Shown: one piece after another, positions 17,861 to 25,849 of the stretch
Layout of the letters: the number at the start of each line of letters is the position of its first letter
How positions within the stretch are numbered: the first letter of the stretch is position 1
Assembly (NCBI RefSeq): GCF_018255755.1
Contig: NZ_CP073766.1
Span: forward strand, 620,001-684,000
Source of the DNA: Chitinophaga sp. HK235
GTDB taxonomy: Bacteria > Bacteroidota > Bacteroidia > Chitinophagales > Chitinophagaceae
DNA length: 64,000 nt
Direction of reading: 5' to 3'
Made by a program: the position numbers and the translations under genes
The notes under the pieces: model-generated
Databases searched by the model: none
The model's input: the letters and a program-made list of their open reading frames with translations, nothing else
Told to the model about the DNA's origin: nothing

Positions 17861-17879
17861 TTGGCATTATTACTGCCAG
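17861..17879. promoter_or_regulatory. Operator 1 (imperfect palindrome)
   Basis: TTGGCATTATTACTGCCAG is a TTGGCA-N7-TGCCA(A/G) palindrome in the 70-base gap between the S24 repressor and imuA. Its centre is 23 bases, about two helical turns, from that of operator 2, so two dimers could bind side by side on one face of the DNA. Confidence 0.65.
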
Positions 17880-17883
17880 TAAA

Positions 17884-17902
17884 TTGGCATTATTAATGCC
17901 AA
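17884..17902. promoter_or_regulatory. Operator 2 (near-perfect palindrome)
   Basis: TTGGCATTATTAATGCCAA has perfect 6-base arms around a TTATTAA centre. It overlaps the TACATTTG -7 box of the repressor promoter (minus strand, 17907-17900), which would give negative autoregulation, and lies just upstream of the imuA -7 candidate. Confidence 0.7.
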
Positions 17903-17910
17903 ATGTAAGC

Positions 17911-17920
17911 TAACTTTTTG
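17911..17920 (+). promoter_or_regulatory. Candidate imuA -7 element
   Basis: TAACTTTTTG resembles TAnnTTTG with a longer spacer and ends 4 bases before the imuA ATG, so the message would have almost no leader. Operator 2 occupies the region upstream. Confidence 0.4.
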
Positions 17921-17924
17921 AAAT

Positions 17925-18659
17925 ATGAAACAGCCAGCTGAAAGAAATGAGGTGATAGCCAGGCTGAGAGGAGAGATTCTTTCTACCAGGGGGCCGGTGT
18001 TTTCATCCCATTCCCACGAATATCCCGATCTGGGGCCATTGAACAGGGCCTTTCCGGAGCATTATTTCCCTTTCCGGGGTACACATGAATTTATCAGTCA
18101 TAATAGTGAAACGGCAGCTGCCACCTTAGGGTTTATGGCGGCGGTGCTGAGCCGTTTGATGAAAGGTCCGGAAATGGCCGTATGGGTGGGGGCGCACAGG
18201 ACGCTTTTCCCACCTGGACTAAAAGCTTTTTGTCTGGTACCGGACAGGATCATTTTTGTAGATCTGGTATCAGAGAAGGAAATGCTCTGGGTAGTGGAGG
18301 AGTGTCTGAAATGTAATGCGCTGGCAGCGGTAGTGGGAGAAATCCCAGATGTACACCCCATTGCATTTCGGCGGTTGCAGCTGGCAGTGGAAAAAAGCGG
18401 AGTGCCCTGCTTACTTCACCGGCATCGCCCGCGGAGCGTGGAAAATACGGTCTGTACTACCCGCTGGATGATCACACCGGTAGCTAGTATTACTGATAAT
18501 GGTTTGCCCGGCGTTGGGTATCCGCAGTGGCAGGTGGCATTGCTGAAAGTGCGTAACGGCAGACCGGGCAACTGGCAGCTCTCCTGGGATGGGCAACAGT
18601 TTCAGCATAGCAGTACAGAAAGGATGGAGGAGCAGCATGTTCATATCAAAGCAGGTTGA
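17925..18659 (+). CDS. imuA: ImuA-like mutasome accessory protein
   Basis: 244 residues with a RecA-like core. It begins the cassette and overlaps nothing upstream. Recognisable features are the N-terminal MKQPAERNEVIARLRGEIL helix and the central EMAVWVGAHRTLFPPGLK and DRIIFVDLVSEKEMLWVVEECLKC strands that resemble the ATPase core. No intact Walker A motif (GxxxxGKT) is visible, in keeping with ImuA proteins being RecA/SulA relatives that need not hydrolyse ATP. In other bacteria ImuA and ImuB are needed together with DnaE2 for damage-induced mutagenesis. The identification rests on neighbourhood plus fold-level similarity. Confidence 0.8.
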   Translation: MKQPAERNEVIARLRGEILSTRGPVFSSHSHEYPDLGPLNRAFPEHYFPFRGTHEFISHNSETAAATLGFMAAVLSRLMKGPEMAVWVGAHRTLFPPGLKAFCLVPDRIIFVDLVSEKEMLWVVEECLKCNALAAVVGEIPDVHPIAFRRLQLAVEKSGVPCLLHRHRPRSVENTVCTTRWMITPVASITDNGLPGVGYPQWQVALLKVRNGRPGNWQLSWDGQQFQHSSTERMEEQHVHIKAG

Positions 18660-18663
18660 TCAT

Positions 18664-20157
18664 ATGAAACGTTACATGTCTGTTTGGTTTCGCCATCTGG
18701 CGGCAGACCGGCTGGCGCTGCGTTATCCGGGGCTTGGGCAACAGGTTTTTGTACTGGTAGCGCCGGAACGCGGACGAATGATCATCCGCTCAGTGAGCAA
18801 AGCCGCCGGACAACTGGGAATACTTCCGGGAGCAGTACTGGCGGATGTCAGAGCGGTATACCCGGACTTGTTGTTTTATGATGATGACCCTTCACTGGAT
18901 AAATTATTACGATCCCTCGCTATATGGTGTTACCGTTTTACACCGATAACAGGCATTGACGGTGCTGATGGTCTGATACTGGATATCAGCGGTTGTGCAC
19001 ACCTGTGGGGCGGAGAGGAGGCCTATTTCGAATATATCGTCAGCAGACTGCAGGCAGGGGGCTACCATGTGCGCGCAGCTATCGCCGATACCATGGCAGC
19101 AGCCTGGGCAGTGGCCCGATACGGAACCACACATCCGGTACTGTTATCCGGTAGCCAGGCAGAAGTGTTGCGCCCCTTACCACCGGAGGCGCTCCGGCTG
19201 GAACTGCCTGTGGTGGACCGGTTGCGGAAATTAGGTCTCACGCAGGTGGGACTGTTTATGGACATGCCACCATCGGTGTTGAGGCGGCGTTTCGGTCTAC
19301 CGCTGCTGGACCGCCTTGGTAAAGCGCTGGGGCGAATACCGGAAACACTGGAACCAGTAGCACCTCCGGAGCCTTATGTGGAGCGGCTTCCCTGCCTGGA
19401 GCCGATAAAAACGGCACATGGTATTGAGGTGGCTATTCAAAAGCTGTTGGAGATGATCTGTCTGCGGTTACAGCAGGAAGAGAAAGGGCTCCGGAAAGCA
19501 AGGCTTATCTGTTACCGGACAGATGGACAACAACAATGTGTGGAAATTGGTACCAACAGCCCGGTGCGTAATCTTACACACCTGTTCCGGCTCTTTGAAC
19601 TGAAGATCGATAGTATTGAACCGGATCTGGGCATCGAACTGTTTGTACTGGAGGCATCGGTAGTGGAAGGTCTTACTACGCAACAGGAACGCCTTTGGGA
19701 CCTCGATACCGGTGATAAAAAAGATGCGGTGATGAAACTACTGGACCGTTTGGAAGGCCGTATCGGCTCATCGGCTATCCATAGATATCTGCCGGAAGAA
19801 CACCACTGGCCGGAAAGATCTATCCGTAGTGCTACCGATGTGCATGAAACTACTACCGTTGCCTGGCCTGAACATCTGATGCGGCCTGTGAGCTTATTGG
19901 GAGCACCGGTACGCATTGAAGTGTCAGCACCTATCCCGGATTATCCTCCTATGCTGTTTATTCATAAAGGTAAAATCCATAAAGTGGTAAAGGCTGACGG
20001 GCCGGAAAGAATTGAACGGGAATGGTGGATTGAAAAAGGACTGCAACGGGATTATTACCAGGTGGAAGATGAAGAAGGAGGCAGGTACTGGTTGTTCCGT
20101 TCCGGGCATTATGGGGAACATAAACCGGAATGGTATATACACGGATACTTCGCTTAA
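18664..20157 (+). CDS. imuB: ImuB, catalytically degenerate Y-family polymerase
   Basis: 497 residues starting at MKRYMSVWFRHLAADRL, four bases after the imuA stop; an in-frame Met 9 codons earlier overlaps imuA and is less likely. It aligns with DinB/ImuB proteins (RSVSKAAGQLGILPGAVLADVRAVYPDL, ADGLILDISGCAHLWGGE). The first metal-binding Asp of active Y-family polymerases is missing at the N-terminus and the usual DE pair is not present, as in known ImuB, so it is predicted to be a non-catalytic scaffold. A candidate beta-clamp pentapeptide QERLW lies at residues 341-345, the counterpart of the clamp motif used by ImuB elsewhere. Its stop is 11 bases before dnaE2. Confidence 0.92.
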   Translation: MKRYMSVWFRHLAADRLALRYPGLGQQVFVLVAPERGRMIIRSVSKAAGQLGILPGAVLADVRAVYPDLLFYDDDPSLDKLLRSLAIWCYRFTPITGIDGADGLILDISGCAHLWGGEEAYFEYIVSRLQAGGYHVRAAIADTMAAAWAVARYGTTHPVLLSGSQAEVLRPLPPEALRLELPVVDRLRKLGLTQVGLFMDMPPSVLRRRFGLPLLDRLGKALGRIPETLEPVAPPEPYVERLPCLEPIKTAHGIEVAIQKLLEMICLRLQQEEKGLRKARLICYRTDGQQQCVEIGTNSPVRNLTHLFRLFELKIDSIEPDLGIELFVLEASVVEGLTTQQERLWDLDTGDKKDAVMKLLDRLEGRIGSSAIHRYLPEEHHWPERSIRSATDVHETTTVAWPEHLMRPVSLLGAPVRIEVSAPIPDYPPMLFIHKGKIHKVVKADGPERIEREWWIEKGLQRDYYQVEDEEGGRYWLFRSGHYGEHKPEWYIHGYFA

Positions 20158-20168
20158 ACAGTAACGGT

Positions 20169-23100
20169 ATGGGCTATACGGAATTACAAATCACAACGAA
20201 TTTTAGTTTCCTCCGGGGAGCATCGCATCCGGAGGAACTGGTAGAACAGGCCGCCAGCCTGGGATATAACGCAATCGCGATAACGGATCATAATACGCTG
20301 GCCGGTATTGTACGGGCACATGTAGCGGCTAAGGAGAAAGGCATCCGGATCATTCCGGCCTGTCGCCTCGACTTGCAGGATGGTCCGCCATTACTGGCTT
20401 ATCCGACAGACAGGGCAGCTTATGGCCGTTTGTCAGCACTGCTTTCTACCGGTAATCTCCGTACGGAAAAAGGTAAATGTGAACTGTATAAAAGAGATGT
20501 ATATAAGTACGCAACAGGGATCAGGTTTGTAATGATACCACCAGCAGGGCTGGACGGAGCATTTGAACTGGATGCGGAATTTAAGAAAGCGGCGCAGGAA
20601 TACCGGCACTATTTCAGATCAGAATTATATATGGCAGCTTCCTGGTCGTATAGGGGAAACGATGGTAAAAAACTGTACCGCATTGCGCAACTGTGTGAAG
20701 AATTGCATATCGGCATGGTAGCCACCAATGATGTATACTACCATAGCCAGGAGCGACGGGAGCTTCAGGATATTGTGACCTGCGTGCGGGAAAAATGCAC
20801 GATCCATAATGCAGGCTATCGCCTGTACCAGAATGCGGAACGGTATCTGAAGCCGATAGTGGAAATGCAGCGTTTGTTCCGGCGTTACCCGGAGGCATTG
20901 GAACGGGCGCAGGAAATAGCCGCTGCCTGCCAGTTTTCGCTGGACAGCCTGGAATATGTGTACCCGGAAGAAATCACGACCGCTGGCCGCACGCCCCAGG
21001 AAGAACTGGAAGTCCTTACCTGGGAAGGGGCCGGGGAACGTTTCCCGGAAGGGATTCCGGATAAAATAGCACAAACCATTCAGGAAGAGCTCTCCTTTAT
21101 GGCCCGGAAAAATTATGCTGCTTACTTTCTAACGGTATACGATCTGGTACGCTTTGCCAGGAGCCAGGATATTTTGTGCCAGGGACGTGGGTCTGCGGCT
21201 AATTCCGTAGTATGTTACTGCCTGGGCATCACTTCCATCAATCCGGAAAAAGTAAACCTGCTGTTCGCCCGTTTTATGTCTGATGCACGGGATGAAGCGC
21301 CCGATATAGATGTCGATTTTGAACACGAGCGCAGAGAAGAAGTGATACAGTATATCTATACAAAGTATGGGCGCGACCGGGCCGGCATTGTAGCTACGGT
21401 TACCCAGCTACACTGGAAAGGCGCCGTACGCGACGTTGGAAAGGCTATGGGCTTGTCCATGGATGCAGTAGACCATCTGGCGAAATCAGGGTATGAATTT
21501 ACCCAGGAATGGGAGGAGGGTAAAACAGTTTCCAGTGAAGGCTTTAACGCCAAAGATCCTGTATTGATGAAAACACTGGAACTGACGGAACAGTATATCG
21601 GCTTCCCGCGGCAGCTGGGCCAGCATACCGGCGGATTTGTCATCACACAACACCAGCTGTCTGATCTTTGTCCCATTCTCAATGCCCGGATGGAAGGCCG
21701 CACCAACATTGAATGGAACAAGGATGATATAGAAGCGCTGGGATTCCTGAAGGTGGATGTGCTGGCGCTGGGTATGCTGACCTGCGTCCGTAAAGCATTT
21801 GACCTGCTCCGGCAAAACTATGATCGCCATTATACTTTAGCTAATATTCCGGAAGATGATGCTGCCGTTTATGATATGATCTGTAAAGCCGATACAATTG
21901 GCGTGTTCCAGATTGAAAGCCGGGCGCAGATGTCGATGCTGCCGAGATTAAAGCCGCGTGATTTTTATGATCTGGTGATTGAAGTCGCCATCGTAAGGCC
22001 CGGGCCCATTCAGGGAGACATGGTGCATCCCTATTTGCGTCGACGCAACGGTGAAGAGCCGGAAGAATATCCTTCTGAAGAGTTAAAGGCTATTCTTCAG
22101 CGCACAAAGGGGGTACCGTTATTTCAGGAACAGGCCATGGAAATCGCTATGGTAGCAGCAGGATTCACGGCTGCTGAAGCAGACGGTCTTCGCCGCAGCA
22201 TGGCTACTTTCAAGGCACCAGGACAAGTTACGAAATGGCGTGAGAAACTAATCACAGGAATGGTGAATAAAGGCTATCAGCCGGAATTTGCGGAACGTAT
22301 CTTCAAACAGCTGGAAGGATTCGGTTCTTACGGCTTCCCGGAAAGTCATGCGGCCAGCTTCGCTTTGCTGGTATATGTTTCTTCCTATATCAAATGTTAT
22401 TACCCGGATGTTTTTGCCTGTGCATTGTTAAACAGTCAGCCGATGGGGTTTTATGCGCCTTCGCAGATCGTGAGCGATGCTCACCGGCATGGTGTCATCG
22501 TACGACCGGTAGATGTGAATCATTCGTATTGGGACAATACCCTGGAAGAACACGCCGGCAAGTACCGGGCGCTGAGGCTGGGATTCCGGCAGGTAAAAGG
22601 ACTGGCGCAGGAAGAAATGGAACGACTGATAGCAGCTCGTACTGTCGCTTACGTGAATATCCACGGAATCATGGATGCGGGCGTAGCTTTGAGTACGCTG
22701 GAACGACTGGCCGATGCAGATGCTTTCCGGTCTATGACTATGGACCGCCGCAGCGCTTTATGGGAAGTATCGGCGCTGGCAGACCGGCCACAGGCTCTTT
22801 TTGAAGGGCAGCCATCAGAGAGCGCCAGCGAAGCGGCGGTGGAACTACCGCTCATGACTCCTTCGGAACATGTGGTACAGGATTATGCTACCATGGCCTT
22901 GTCGCTCAAAGCCCATCCGGTGAGTTTTGCAAGACGGCGGCTCTTTGAACACAATGTGTTGTCCATCCGGGAGCTGGACCAGTGGCCTGATGGCACGCCG
23001 CTGCGGGTAGCGGGCCTGGTACTGGTGCGTCAACGGCCCGGCACGGCCAGCGGTGTCTGTTTTATCACGATCGAAGACGAAACCGGCAGTGCCAATCTGG

Positions 23101-23393
23101 TGGCTTTTGCGAAAATTTTTGAGCGTTTCCGTAAGGAGATTGTGACATCCCGTTTACTGATGGTAGAAGGAAAGTTACAGCGGGAAGGAGGTGTGACCCA
23201 TGTCATCATTAAAAAATGCTATAACTGCAATGCGCTGTTAAACCAGCTTTCACTGCCTTCAGATGAAGAACACTTGATGAATGCATCCTACAATGGAGAA
23301 CACACCCATAAAACTGTACCACCTGCCGCTAAGAAGCCTGCTCCCAAAATGGTACAGGCAGAGCTTTTCCCGGCAGGCAGAAATTTTAAATAG
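20169..23393 (+). CDS. dnaE2: Error-prone DNA polymerase DnaE2 (ImuC)
   Basis: 1074 residues, starting MGYTELQITTNFSFLRGASHPEEL; an earlier in-frame Met overlaps imuB. Domain order is PHP domain (ITDHNTLAGIVRAHVAAKEKG), C-family polymerase palm (PDIDVDFEHERREEV, metal-binding D381 and D383; KVDVLALGMLTC), fingers and helix-hairpin-helix region (EGFGSYGFPESHAASFALLVY), then an OB fold (LRVAGLVLVRQRPGTASGVCFITIEDETG). It ends with MVQAELFPAGRNFK, in which QAELF (1063-1067) matches the beta-clamp pentapeptide. It performs translesion synthesis. The four genes of this cassette are tightly spaced. Confidence 0.96.
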   Translation: MGYTELQITTNFSFLRGASHPEELVEQAASLGYNAIAITDHNTLAGIVRAHVAAKEKGIRIIPACRLDLQDGPPLLAYPTDRAAYGRLSALLSTGNLRTEKGKCELYKRDVYKYATGIRFVMIPPAGLDGAFELDAEFKKAAQEYRHYFRSELYMAASWSYRGNDGKKLYRIAQLCEELHIGMVATNDVYYHSQERRELQDIVTCVREKCTIHNAGYRLYQNAERYLKPIVEMQRLFRRYPEALERAQEIAAACQFSLDSLEYVYPEEITTAGRTPQEELEVLTWEGAGERFPEGIPDKIAQTIQEELSFMARKNYAAYFLTVYDLVRFARSQDILCQGRGSAANSVVCYCLGITSINPEKVNLLFARFMSDARDEAPDIDVDFEHERREEVIQYIYTKYGRDRAGIVATVTQLHWKGAVRDVGKAMGLSMDAVDHLAKSGYEFTQEWEEGKTVSSEGFNAKDPVLMKTLELTEQYIGFPRQLGQHTGGFVITQHQLSDLCPILNARMEGRTNIEWNKDDIEALGFLKVDVLALGMLTCVRKAFDLLRQNYDRHYTLANIPEDDAAVYDMICKADTIGVFQIESRAQMSMLPRLKPRDFYDLVIEVAIVRPGPIQGDMVHPYLRRRNGEEPEEYPSEELKAILQRTKGVPLFQEQAMEIAMVAAGFTAAEADGLRRSMATFKAPGQVTKWREKLITGMVNKGYQPEFAERIFKQLEGFGSYGFPESHAASFALLVYVSSYIKCYYPDVFACALLNSQPMGFYAPSQIVSDAHRHGVIVRPVDVNHSYWDNTLEEHAGKYRALRLGFRQVKGLAQEEMERLIAARTVAYVNIHGIMDAGVALSTLERLADADAFRSMTMDRRSALWEVSALADRPQALFEGQPSESASEAAVELPLMTPSEHVVQDYATMALSLKAHPVSFARRRLFEHNVLSIRELDQWPDGTPLRVAGLVLVRQRPGTASGVCFITIEDETGSANLVAFAKIFERFRKEIVTSRLLMVEGKLQREGGVTHVIIKKCYNCNALLNQLSLPSDEEHLMNASYNGEHTHKTVPPAAKKPAPKMVQAELFPAGRNFK

Positions 23394-23398
23394 AAATC

Positions 23399-24016
23399 AT
23401 GCAATTGAAATTATTTGATGATGACAGACAACTGATGCTCCCGCAGGATTTGATGGAATACTATCCGTCTTTTCTGAACCGGGCAGAAAGCGATCAGTTA
23501 TTACAAGAGCTGTTAAATACTGTTCCCTGGCAGCAAAGTAAAATTATGATGTACGAAAAAGAAGTGCTGACACCGCGTTTGTCTGCCTGGTTTGGCAGTG
23601 AGCCGATACGGAGCGGAGACCAGCGCCCAGTCTTGCCATGGCCGGAAGTATTGCAGACACTGAAAACAAAAGTGGAGGCGCACACCGGCATGTCGTTCGA
23701 TGGTGTATTACTCAATTATTACAGGGATAACAACGATTCTGTAGCCTGGCATTCGGACAAGGACACGGTACCGGGTTTAAAAACGGAGATCGCATCCATC
23801 AGTATAGGAGAGGAGCGGAATTTTGACTTCCGTCGTAAAGATAACCACCGCCATCGTTATGCCATCCGGTTGGAGCATGGCTCGCTCCTGCTGATGAAAG
23901 GAGATCTGCAGCAGTATTGGGAGCATCGTATCGCTAAATCCACTCAGCCTATGAAAGCCAGGATTAACCTTACTTTCAGGAAAGTGGGTGCAGATAAAAT
24001 GCTTTCTTACACATGA
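23399..24016 (+). CDS. alkB: AlkB-like Fe(II)/2-oxoglutarate dioxygenase
   Basis: 205 residues, 5 bases after dnaE2. The iron ligands H118 and D120 (SVAWHSDKD) and H176 (YWEHRIAKS) are present, together with the 2-oxoglutarate-binding arginines R188 and R194 (ARINLTFRKV). AlkB enzymes oxidatively remove 1-methyladenine, 3-methylcytosine and etheno adducts. The extreme N-terminus MQLKLFDDD contains QLKLF (residues 2-6), a canonical QLxLF beta-clamp motif, which is unexpected for AlkB. The operon position ties direct repair to translesion synthesis under one repressor. Confidence 0.94.
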   Translation: MQLKLFDDDRQLMLPQDLMEYYPSFLNRAESDQLLQELLNTVPWQQSKIMMYEKEVLTPRLSAWFGSEPIRSGDQRPVLPWPEVLQTLKTKVEAHTGMSFDGVLLNYYRDNNDSVAWHSDKDTVPGLKTEIASISIGEERNFDFRRKDNHRHRYAIRLEHGSLLLMKGDLQQYWEHRIAKSTQPMKARINLTFRKVGADKMLSYT

Positions 24017-24165
24017 ACAGGGGTAATGAACAGTTTGCCATCGATGGTGTCTTTGTAGAGGTGGTAGGATAGGTGCTCCCTGCGCAGTCGCCTTCCAGGA
24101 GCTGAACGGGGCGGCCCATACCATCAGGATAAATGCATCCGGTGAATCAGCCGTAATCATGTCTG
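24008..24165 (-). pseudogene. Possible decayed gene fragment
   Basis: On the minus strand, stretches in different frames look protein-like: TADSPDAFILM, then IYPDGMGRPVQLLEGD, then SYHLYKDTIDGKLFITPVHV ending in a stop at 24008-24010. No single frame covers them, so this may be a frameshifted 3' remnant of a gene that converged on alkB. The family is not recognised and chance is possible. The rest of 24017-24220 shows no intact gene. Confidence 0.2.
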
Positions 24166-24220
24166 TCTCAGTTTCGTGTAGGGGTCAACGGTAGTGTCTC
24201 AAAAAAAATCTCAAAAAAAA

Positions 24221-24251
24221 TTTGTTTAAATAAAAACTAATCCTACATTTG
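24221..24251 (+). promoter_or_regulatory. Promoter of tRNA-Arg copy 2
   Basis: TTTG at 24221-24224 and TACATTTG at 24244-24251 with a 19-base spacer; the tRNA begins 19 bases after the -7 box. Confidence 0.85.
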
Positions 24252-24269
24252 CAATCCCAAAACGGGAAT

Positions 24270-24343
24270 GGCCTTGTAGCTCAATTGAATAGAGCATTTG
24301 ACTACGGATCAAAAGGTTTCAGGTTTGAATCCTGACAGGGTCA
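24270..24343 (+). tRNA. tRNA-Arg(ACG), copy 2
   Basis: A 74-base cloverleaf with acceptor GGCCTTG/CAGGGTC. The anticodon loop CTACGGA gives anticodon ACG. The anticodon stem is TTTGA/TCAAA, differing from copies 1 and 3 (TCTGA/TCAGA) by a compensated C-G to T-A change, which shows the gene is under folding constraint. Confidence 0.95.
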
Positions 24344-24356
24344 CTACTTAAAAATC

Positions 24357-24384
24357 ACTGCATCTTAAAATGCAGTTTTTTTTA
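24357..24384 (+). terminator. Terminator after tRNA-Arg copy 2
   Basis: ACTGCAT pairs with ATGCAGT around a 6-base loop, followed by a run of eight T. Confidence 0.85.
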
Positions 24385-24438
24385 ACTCAATAAAAACATA
24401 CTGTTAAAAAGTAGCAGATGTAAAAAGTTGAAAAATAA

Positions 24439-24469
24439 TTTGTTAGGATAATAAAAATCATTATCTTTG
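24439..24469 (+). promoter_or_regulatory. Promoter of tRNA-Arg copy 3
   Basis: TTTG at 24439-24442 and TATCTTTG at 24462-24469 with a 19-base spacer. The sequence between the -7 box and the tRNA (GCAATCCCAAACGGGAACGG) nearly repeats that of copy 2. Confidence 0.85.
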
Positions 24470-24486
24470 CAATCCCAAACGGGAAC

Positions 24487-24560
24487 GGCCTTGTAGCTCA
24501 ATTGAATAGAGCATCTGACTACGGATCAGAAGGTTTCAGGTTTGAATCCTGACAGGGTCA
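24487..24560 (+). tRNA. tRNA-Arg(ACG), copy 3
   Basis: A 74-base cloverleaf with acceptor GGCCTTG/CAGGGTC as in copy 2, and anticodon stem TCTGA/TCAGA as in copy 1; anticodon ACG. It has its own promoter and terminator, so copies 2 and 3 are independent transcription units created by tandem duplication. Confidence 0.95.
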
Positions 24561-24569
24561 CATCATCAA

Positions 24570-24610
24570 AGAGGTTGTTTTGGCATCGCTGAAACAACCT
24601 CTTTTTTTTA
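24570..24610 (+). terminator. Terminator after tRNA-Arg copy 3
   Basis: AGAGGTTGTTT (24570-24580) pairs with AAACAACCTCT (24592-24602), 11-base loop, then a T run. Confidence 0.9.
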
Positions 24611-24670
24611 TAGTTTGTTTGCCTCACTCAAGAGTAATCATTAACTTTAGCTACCCCGAAATCTCCCTAT

Positions 24671-25204
24671 ATGAAAGTTTATATTGAAACACCGCGCTTG
24701 TTGCTGCGGAGCTGGAAAGAAACAGACCTCCCGATTTTTATTGCGATGAACCAGGATGAACGTGTGATGGAATTTTTTATGACCAGACGTACACCGGAAA
24801 ACACAACGGGTTTTTACCAGGAAATCTGTGAAGAGCTGGAGAAATACAACTTTGGCCTCTTTGCAGTGGAACGTAAAGAGGAGGGCGACTTCATTGGCTT
24901 TATCGGTTTACATCATCTTACCTATGAAGTTGACTTTGGACCCGGCGTGGAAATAGGCTGGAGGCTCATTGCAGAAGTCTGGGGACAAGGGTATGCTACC
25001 GAAGGTGCGAAGGCCTGCCTGGATTATGCCAATGAACAAATGCATCTCAAAGAGATATTTTCATTTACAACGTTGGCGAATATACGTTCCGAAAATATTA
25101 TGAAAAAAATCGGTATGGAAAGAGTAAAGGAATTCGGTCATCCACTGGTGCCCGTAGATCATCCTTTGTATCCGCACGTGTTATACCGGATATCGTTCCG
25201 ATAA
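24671..25204 (+). CDS. GNAT-family N-acetyltransferase (RimJ/RimL type)
   Basis: 177 residues. It starts MKVYIETPRLLLRSWKETDLP, the typical RimJ/RimL opening. The acetyl-CoA-binding segment reads WGQGYATEGAKACLDYA (about residues 98-114) and the C-terminal NIRSENIMKKIGM motif is present. The acceptor may be a protein N-terminus or small amine and cannot be specified. A promoter-like TTTG-N20-TAACTTTA lies 21 bases upstream of the start. Confidence 0.9.
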   Translation: MKVYIETPRLLLRSWKETDLPIFIAMNQDERVMEFFMTRRTPENTTGFYQEICEELEKYNFGLFAVERKEEGDFIGFIGLHHLTYEVDFGPGVEIGWRLIAEVWGQGYATEGAKACLDYANEQMHLKEIFSFTTLANIRSENIMKKIGMERVKEFGHPLVPVDHPLYPHVLYRISFR

Positions 25205-25313
25205 TAGCCCAGGACTTTAATCCGGTCATAGCCCAGAACTTCAATCGTAGCCCAGGACTTCAATCCCCATCATAGCCAAGACATCAATCATAGCCCAGGA
25301 CTTTAGTCCTGGG
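25204..25313. repeat. Cluster of degenerate 18-bp repeats ending in a perfect palindrome
   Basis: Five copies of a unit close to ATAGCCCAGGACTTCAAT begin near 25204, 25228, 25247, 25271 and 25289. The last continues into the palindrome CCCAGGACTTTAGTCCTGGG (25294-25313, 9-bp arms). It lies just after the GNAT stop and resembles a REP-like palindromic element that has spawned half-copies. A weak T-poor tail makes a terminator role uncertain. Confidence 0.75.
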
Positions 25314-25388
25314 AATAAAAAAATCAATCTCTTCCTTTTTCATGGCATAAGTCTTGGCGCAAAAGCTAAGGATTAAAACTCCATCACC

Positions 25389-25592
25389 ATGAAAAAAATA
25401 TTGATTGCATCCACCATTGTAGGTACAGCTGCCGCAGGGATCATCATTTATCTGGTTAAAAAAAGCAGGGCACGGTTAATAGACAGGTCTGCCGGTGTTA
25501 TGGAAGACGACGTTCATACCAAACAGAAAATATTCGGCCATAACCATCATCCGCTGCAACAGGAAGATATCTATAGCAGTGCAATGGGCTAA
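25389..25592 (+). CDS. Small single-span membrane protein, unknown function
   Basis: 67 residues. One hydrophobic helix (residues about 4-23, ILIASTIVGTAAAGIIIYLV) is followed by KKSRAR and a polar, histidine-containing tail (IFGHNHHPLQQEDIYSSAMG). The positive residues after the helix predict an N-out, C-in anchor. It is monocistronic, between the palindrome cluster and a terminator. No family is recognised. Confidence 0.7.
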   Translation: MKKILIASTIVGTAAAGIIIYLVKKSRARLIDRSAGVMEDDVHTKQKIFGHNHHPLQQEDIYSSAMG

Positions 25593-25613
25593 CAAAAAAT
25601 TAATACCACCAAT

Positions 25614-25650
25614 GACCGGCGTCATCAAAAAATGACGGCCGGTTTTTTAT
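25614..25650 (+). terminator. Terminator after the small membrane protein
   Basis: GACCGGCGTCAT and ATGACGGCCGGT pair with one bulged G around an A-rich loop, followed by TTTTTT. Confidence 0.85.
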
Positions 25651-25849
25651 TTTTCCATTTTCCTGCGATCTCCGGCTCTGCCGTTGTTGTGACTATTCTA
25701 CACGAAACGGGAACTTTATCTACAGCAGAAAAAAATAACCGTGTGGGGCGTTGGAATATAGTAGTAGTTTTGCACCGGCATCTCTTTTGAAGACCTGCTG
25801 GAGTAGACCATTTTTGTTTACCATGTGAATTAATAAACTATCCGATAAA

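Noticed and set aside
25204..25313. CRISPR array
   Set aside because: Units are short and degenerate, spacing is only a few bases, there are no unique spacers, and no cas genes are nearby.
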